NCBI RefSeq assembly: GCF_019175385.1
Contig: NC_083342.1
Coordinates: 123,690,376-123,754,375 of the forward strand
Length of the DNA stretch: 64,000 nt
Origin: Lycium barbarum
Lineage: Eukaryota; Streptophyta; Magnoliopsida; Solanales; Solanaceae
Direction of reading: 5' to 3'
Both the position numbers and the translations under genes were made by a program. The notes under the pieces were generated by a model, which worked only from the letters and a program-made list of their open reading frames with translations, did no database searches and was not told the DNA's origin. Shown here piece after piece: positions 59,008 to 64,000 of this stretch (its first letter is position 1; each line of letters starts with the position of its first letter).

Positions 59008-59370
59008 ATTTTGTGCGGATTACCCTTCAAAGGCACCGGTCTTTAATTTTTGCTCTTTGCCTAACTCCTTGATGTTCTGGATTCGAACCCCAGCTCAGTT
59101 TAAAAAAAATAAAAAATCGCAAGGCAGATGTTTAGATTCTCAAGACAGAGTTTTGCATTCAAAAATTTGTCTAAAGCCTAACTTTAGCCCGAATAGGCCA
59201 AACTTCGCTACGAAACTCTGCCTAGCGATTTTTTTTTTGACTGAGCCGGGATTCGAACCCCAATCCTCATGCTATTAGGTGAAAGGAAAAAAATTAAAAA
59301 CTACCAATTTGAGCGGCAAAAATTAAAGACTAGTGTCTTTGAAGGGTAATCGTGCAAATGACCCTTTTGG
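59008..59370. mobile_element. Foldback MITE, GGTCTTTAATTTTTG family
   Basis: The ends are TTTTGTGCGGATTACCCTTC and GAAGGGTAATCGTGCAAA, an almost perfect inverted pair. Internal arms are GGTCTTTAATTTTTG and CAAAAATTAAAGACTAGTG. It directly abuts the 3' LTR end. It is related to 15500-15945. Confidence 0.75.
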
Positions 59371-59399
59371 GATGAACCCTCTAAAGTCAAGGCTTTAGG

Positions 59400-59613
59400 C
59401 CCTGGGGTGGTCTTTAACTTTACCCCTCAAATTGGTGGTCTTTAATTTTTGCTTTTTGCCTAAAATCCATAGGTTCCAGGTTCAAACCCCCGCTCAGTCA
59501 AAAATTTTAAAAAAAAATCGCAAGGCAGAGTTTGAATTTCGCTTTGCCCCCTCTGGCAAACTTTTAGTTGAGCTTAACTAAAAGTCTGCCGGAAGGGGCA
59601 GACTTTGCCTTGA

Positions 59614-59683
<70 letters not shown>

Positions 59684-60140
59684 ACCTTTTAAGGCAAACT
59701 TTTAGTTATGCCTTAACTAAAAGGGTGCCCCATAAGACATAACTAAAATTATGCCCCATAAGGTGGAGCTTTTCCTTAAGGCATAACTAAAAGTTTGCCG
59801 TATAAGGCAAAGTCTATGCCTTAAGAAAAAGTTCTGCCTTATGGGGTATACTTTTGGTTATGTCTTAACTAAAAGTCTGCCCCATAAGGCATAACTAAAC
59901 TATGCATTAAGGAAAAGTTCTGTCTTATGGGGAAGATTTTTAATTACGCCGGATCGGAAATGGCTTTAGTTTTTCCTTAAGGCATGTATGACGAATCTGG
60001 CATACACACCCCGCAGCCTTTATGCCTGAATGGGTATTCGAACCCAGAACCTCAGATGTTCGCCCACCTTTTTAAGCGAAAGACAAACTTAAAGACCACA
60101 AATATGAGCGACAAATGACAATCCGCACAAAAAAAATGTT
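59400..60140. mobile_element. Larger foldback repeat with internal inverted copies
   Basis: It starts with GGGTGGTCTTTAACTTTACC and ends with ..GACAATCCGCACAAAAA, the family ends. The interior holds a (TA)n run at 59617-59680 and many alternating copies of AAGGCATAACTAAAAGT and its complement, so it can form large hairpins. No coding frame exists. Confidence 0.65.
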
Positions 60141-60651
60141 AGGCCCCCAGTTTTTCATCAATATAGGTTTTCTATATATATTATTTATTTATTTGAAAAA
60201 TTATAAAATACTTTGAGTATTTTTTGTCATTGAAAGCAAATAGTTAATTGATTGGTAGACAAGAAGGCCCTAAATTAATAAGTAACATATAGTTCATAAA
60301 TACTCAATCTATTTTAGTATATTTACCAAAAAAAAAAAAAAGGCTCCCGATTGGTTTTTCTACCATACTCAATCTATTTTGTAATATTTTTCTCTCAAAC
60401 TTGAGTATACTCTACGCTTATATATTTCTTCTTTGTTTCTTCAAGAGTGTTTGACTATATTACTTTGAAAGACAAGAGCTATAGTGTATGAATTTGCTTT
60501 TTTTTTTTTTCTCGGGCACGAAATATTGCAAGAGTTATATTAAAGCACCACACAAGTATTGATCAAATCAAGTTATCAACTTCTTGAATCAGGTTCTATT
60601 ATTTCAATTTTTTTGATATTGTTTTCATCTAAAGCTTGCTTGATATTTTAC

Positions 60652-60652
<1 letters not shown>

Positions 60653-60722
<70 letters not shown>
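60653..60722. repeat. Compound (ACAT)n(AT)n microsatellite
   Basis: About seven ACAT units are followed by about 21 AT units. Confidence 0.95.
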
Positions 60723-60725
<3 letters not shown>

Positions 60726-61002
60726 CTTTTTAATTATTTATTAGAATATATGAATCCAGTTGTCCAAAACAAAAAAGAAAAAAAAAAGGAGAGAAGAATT
60801 GAATTTTTGATACAATCTAAAAAAGGAGCTCTTGAAGAAGTTAGTGAGATATCTGATACGGATCCTCAAAAAGTGGACTTCAAATGAAAAATATATAATT
60901 ATTTCTTTTCTCATTTTCGTGATAAAAAATTTAAGGCCTGTCATCAAAAGTTTGGCTTTAGGCCCCAACAGTATTGAGTAGTTCTTGAGTCGTATTGACA
61001 TA

Positions 61003-61470
61003 GGGCAATTTGCATGATTTCCCTTATTTGGGGGTGGTCTTTAATTTTTTTTCCTTCGCCTAAAATACTCTGAGATTCTGCAATTGAACCCCGGCTCAAT
61101 TAAAAAAAAAATTGCAAGTTCATTGCAAAATTAGGCTTATTCGGGCAAAAGCTAGGCCTTAAGACCTAACTTTTGTAGAATTTCAAGCTTTAGCAGAATT
61201 AAGAAGAAAAAATTGCCTTAAAATTTTTGCCTTGTAAGGCAGATTTTTTGCGTGGTCTGGCCTTGTGATTTTTTTTTTCGCTGAATGGGGCGTTCGAACT
61301 TAAAACCTTATAATCACTATTATGCTTGCTAGTACCTTTCTTAAAAATCTAAAATTAAGTTAGGCAAAAATCCATACTTTGGTAAGACCAAAAATCGAAG
61401 ACCCGCCGTGATCTCAACACCCTCACCTTACAAACATAGCCATTTTTTACCAGTCAAATCCACCTGTGTG
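61003..61470. repeat. Direct repeat copy 1 with foldback-family left end
   Basis: It begins with the family end (GGGCAATTTGCATGATTTCC, GGGGTGGTCTTTAATTTTTT). From about 61068 it is nearly identical to 63586-64000. Shared words include CTTAAGACCTAACTTTTGTA-like, CCATACTTTGGTAAGACC and CATAGCCATTTTTTACCAGT. Confidence 0.8.
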
Positions 61471-62493
61471 AAAAATATGCTCCTTTGCTGTTGTGATTTT
61501 AAATAGAATGGACCATTTGGTCCATCCAAAAAATATCCATCTTAAGTTTTACCCCATAAAGAGTGATTCCAAGGTTCAATTCCTACTGCCATGCCTTTCC
61601 TCATTAATTCACCATTTTTATTTATTTGCTATAATTGATTTTTATTTATTTATTAAAGGACCCTGATTAAGCATATTATATTCCTGACAGAATGCTACTA
61701 TAATTTTTTTGATTTCTACTTTCGCTGAGTATTTTCTCGAAAGATTCTAACTAAGGTGAACAAGAAGTTGGAATTAAGAAAATATTTAGTTATATTAGGT
61801 TTGAAAGAAAATAAAAGGAAACTAATCATGTACAATATCTAATAAATTCACGGTAGGTGAAGTTGTTGGTTTATTTTGATAAAATTAGTATTTGTACCCG
61901 CGCGATGCGTGGTTGATATCAAAAGAACTAATCGTAACAAATTGTATGTCCAAAGTACTAATGTGTAAAATTATCACTATTGAGTTTTCAAACTCAACTA
62001 TTCACCACACTAATCTTTAATTGATATTTGTAATGGCTTCTCATTAGAATTATTGCTAAAAATATTGCCATTTATGTTTGAGAAAATGATGCATTGCTAT
62101 AAATATTTTTATTAATTTAAATTTCTTAAACCAATTTTTGCTGGTTTTGGTACTTTTGGATAACTTAATTGATAATTAATTATATATTTCAATTTTTCAC
62201 TATGTAGATTGAAATAACCAAGACTCCTAATACAGCTTTTTCCCAATAAACAAAATGATTCGTTCCTTGAATTGTTCAATAATTTTTGTTTTTGACTTTA
62301 TCTGTGGATAGTTTAAATACATGATTTTCCAAAATTTTATCATAATTCAAAACTCTTTCTTATGTAAATTCAAATAAATCTTATCCTTCTATATTTTTGT
62401 GTCTTTTTTCTTCCTTACTAATCATTGTTGCCTATATATTACCTAGTATTGTTATACTATTATGTGACTTTTAATAACTTATAATTTGATTTA
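61471..62493. other. AT-rich intergenic region
   Basis: No gene is seen. A possible Helitron-like terminus (minus strand, CTAA at 61885-61888 next to a GC-rich hairpin at 61898-61912) is the only structured spot. Confidence 0.5.
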
Positions 62494-62850
62494 TAGCCTG
62501 TTTGGCCAAGTTTATTTTTCCCCAAAATTTTTCCAATAAGTGCTTATTTGAAAAAAAAAGTGAGGTGTTTGGCCAAGCTTTTGGGAGAAAATAAGTGCTT
62601 CTGGGGAGTAGCAGAAACAGTTTTTCAGAAACTAAAAAAAATAGCTTTTGCTCAAAAGCACATTTTGAAAAGTACTTTTGTGAAAAATACATATAGAAGC
62701 ACTTTTTAAAAGCTTGGCCAAATACTAACTGCTGCTCAAAAGTGCTTTTTAAATTAATTGGCCAAACATGAACTATTTTTCGCCAAAAGTATTCTTTTGA
62801 AAAATACTTTTTAAAATAAGCTGATTTTAGAAGTTTAGCCAAAAAGGCTA
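62494..62850. mobile_element. MITE with TAGCCTGTTTGGCCAA ends
   Basis: This 357 bp element starts TAGCCTGTTTGGCCAAG and ends TTAGCCAAAAAGGCTA, with TTA on both sides (62491-62493 and 62851-62853). The interior is rich in AAGCACTTTT and AAAAGTGCTT pairs. The minus-strand frame across it is not a gene. Confidence 0.82.
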
Positions 62851-63585
62851 TTAGTCTTTGCTATTGCTTCTGCAGTTCTACTTACATTTTCAAATTGCCT
62901 TTAGTTTCTCTCCATCCATATAAGCATTATAAATGTCCATTTGTTTTTTCCTGTTATGCTATTTTTACCAGTTTATCTCATTTAGTATTTTTACCTATGG
63001 TCCAAATAATTTCACATGTTATTCAAAATTGTAATTTTGAATTACTCTAAAATATAAAACTCTTCCTTCAATTTTTTTTTTGTTTTGAAATCTATTAATG
63101 TTTTTGTTAATACTATTTTCGTATTATGTGTATCAAGCAATTAAACATTCCTTCTCTTTAGCTAACAATATAACATTTATTGTTTTAATTTTTATTACCG
63201 AAATTATGTGCATGAATAGAAAATAACTAAATGACTTATTGTTGGCTTGACATTTGATTTAATATCCTTTCTCATTACTTTCCTTTAAATATAATATATA
63301 GAGCTAAATAAGAATAGACATAGAATATTTTTATTCTTGATATAAGTTTCTCTGATATTTTTAAATTTTATTCTATTCCTAGAATTTCTTTCAAGTTTTA
63401 AGTTGATAAACTATATTTTTAATTATTTGTTATTCACTTTATTTTATTCCCCGAACTAATGCAAAGTATCAATATCCTCACATTATATTTTTTATTATCA
63501 TTTTTTAATAATTGTTTAGTTTTAGATTTTATGTGTTGAGATTTCAGTTGCGTGATTTTATTACAATGCTCATTAATTTCATCTA

Positions 63586-64000
63586 AAATACTCTGAGGTT
63601 CTGCTTTCGAACCCCCGCTCAATTAAAAAAATAAAAATCTGCAAATTCATTGCAAAAATAGGCTTATTTGGGCAAAAACTAGGCCTTAAGACTTCACTTT
63701 TGTAAAATTCCAAGCTTCAGCAGAATTAAGAAAAAAAAATTGCCTTAAAAATTCTGCCTTATAAGGCAGATTTTTTGCATAGTTTGGCCTTGCAATTTTT
63801 TTCTTTTTCCACTGAATGGGGTGTTCGAACCTAAAACCTTATTATCACTATTATGCTTGCTAGTACCTTTTTTAAAATTCTAAAATTTAAGTTAGGCAAA
63901 AATCCATACTTTGGTAAGACCAAAAATCGAAGACCCGCCATGATCTCAACACCCTCACCTTACAAACATAGCCATTTTTTACCAGTCAAATCCACCTGTA
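63586..64000. repeat. Direct repeat copy 2, running off the window
   Basis: This is the second copy of the 61068-61470 sequence, 2.52 kb away in the same orientation, and it continues past the window edge. The left foldback arm of copy 1 is missing here. It could be paired LTRs of a small element or a segmental duplication. Confidence 0.8.

Noticed and set aside
62471..62842. 123-codon minus-strand frame with KYFSK and FLLLPRS repeats
   Set aside because: It coincides with the MITE at 62494-62850 and reflects AAAAGTGCTT repeats.
1..64000. CRISPR array, tRNA, rRNA or bacterial operon features
   Set aside because: None was seen. The regular repeats are minisatellites and LTR palindromes, and the genome is clearly plant nuclear.

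Overview
The window is nuclear plant DNA. It is AT-rich and intron-rich, with GT..AG splice sites, and is full of LTR elements, MITEs and microsatellites. The protein families point to a eudicot. The repeat families, as far as I can judge without a search, point to an asterid and probably Solanaceae. I cannot name the species.

Five protein-coding genes look real. At the left edge is the 5' end of a minus-strand ferric-chelate reductase (FRO6/7-like; 1-991). A plus-strand zeta-class glutathione S-transferase (19023-22900) has ten exons and 220 codons. A convergent minus-strand HhH-GPD DNA glycosylase (24197-26865) has five exons and 497 codons. A plus-strand LRR-VIII receptor kinase of the HPCA1/CARD1 hydrogen-peroxide-sensor type (31966-41239) has nineteen exons and 949 codons. 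An intronless DYW-class PPR protein (42332-44482) resembles Arabidopsis At3g49710. I rebuilt the exon structures from splice sites and reading phase, and all complete models sum to whole codons.

Most of the rest is mobile DNA. At 7.7-16.5 kb there is a roughly 2 kb tandem duplication. Its first copy holds two mutually nested 2.2 kb solo-LTR-like elements and its second copy holds a 446 bp MITE. At 16.6-18.7 kb there is a copia-derived gag-only gene with its LTR and primer-binding site. At 44.8-46.3 kb, a LINE remnant abuts a broken duplicate of the last kinase exon, which lies beyond the PPR gene. At 47.7-52.8 kb, a FAR1/MULE transposase-like pseudogene is split by a G/C-rich foldback element, and that element is itself split by a solo LTR. 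At 53.8-59.0 kb, a non-autonomous LTR element has a gag-like 'plant transposon protein' reading frame broken by one in-frame TGA. The right end (59-64 kb) holds foldback repeats, microsatellites and a long direct repeat.

The observation I consider most worth following is architectural. Several of the LTR-type elements carry an element-specific cluster of CpG-containing palindromes directly upstream of a TATA box. The palindrome sequence differs in each, but its position is the same. I found no CRISPR array, rRNA or tRNA gene.
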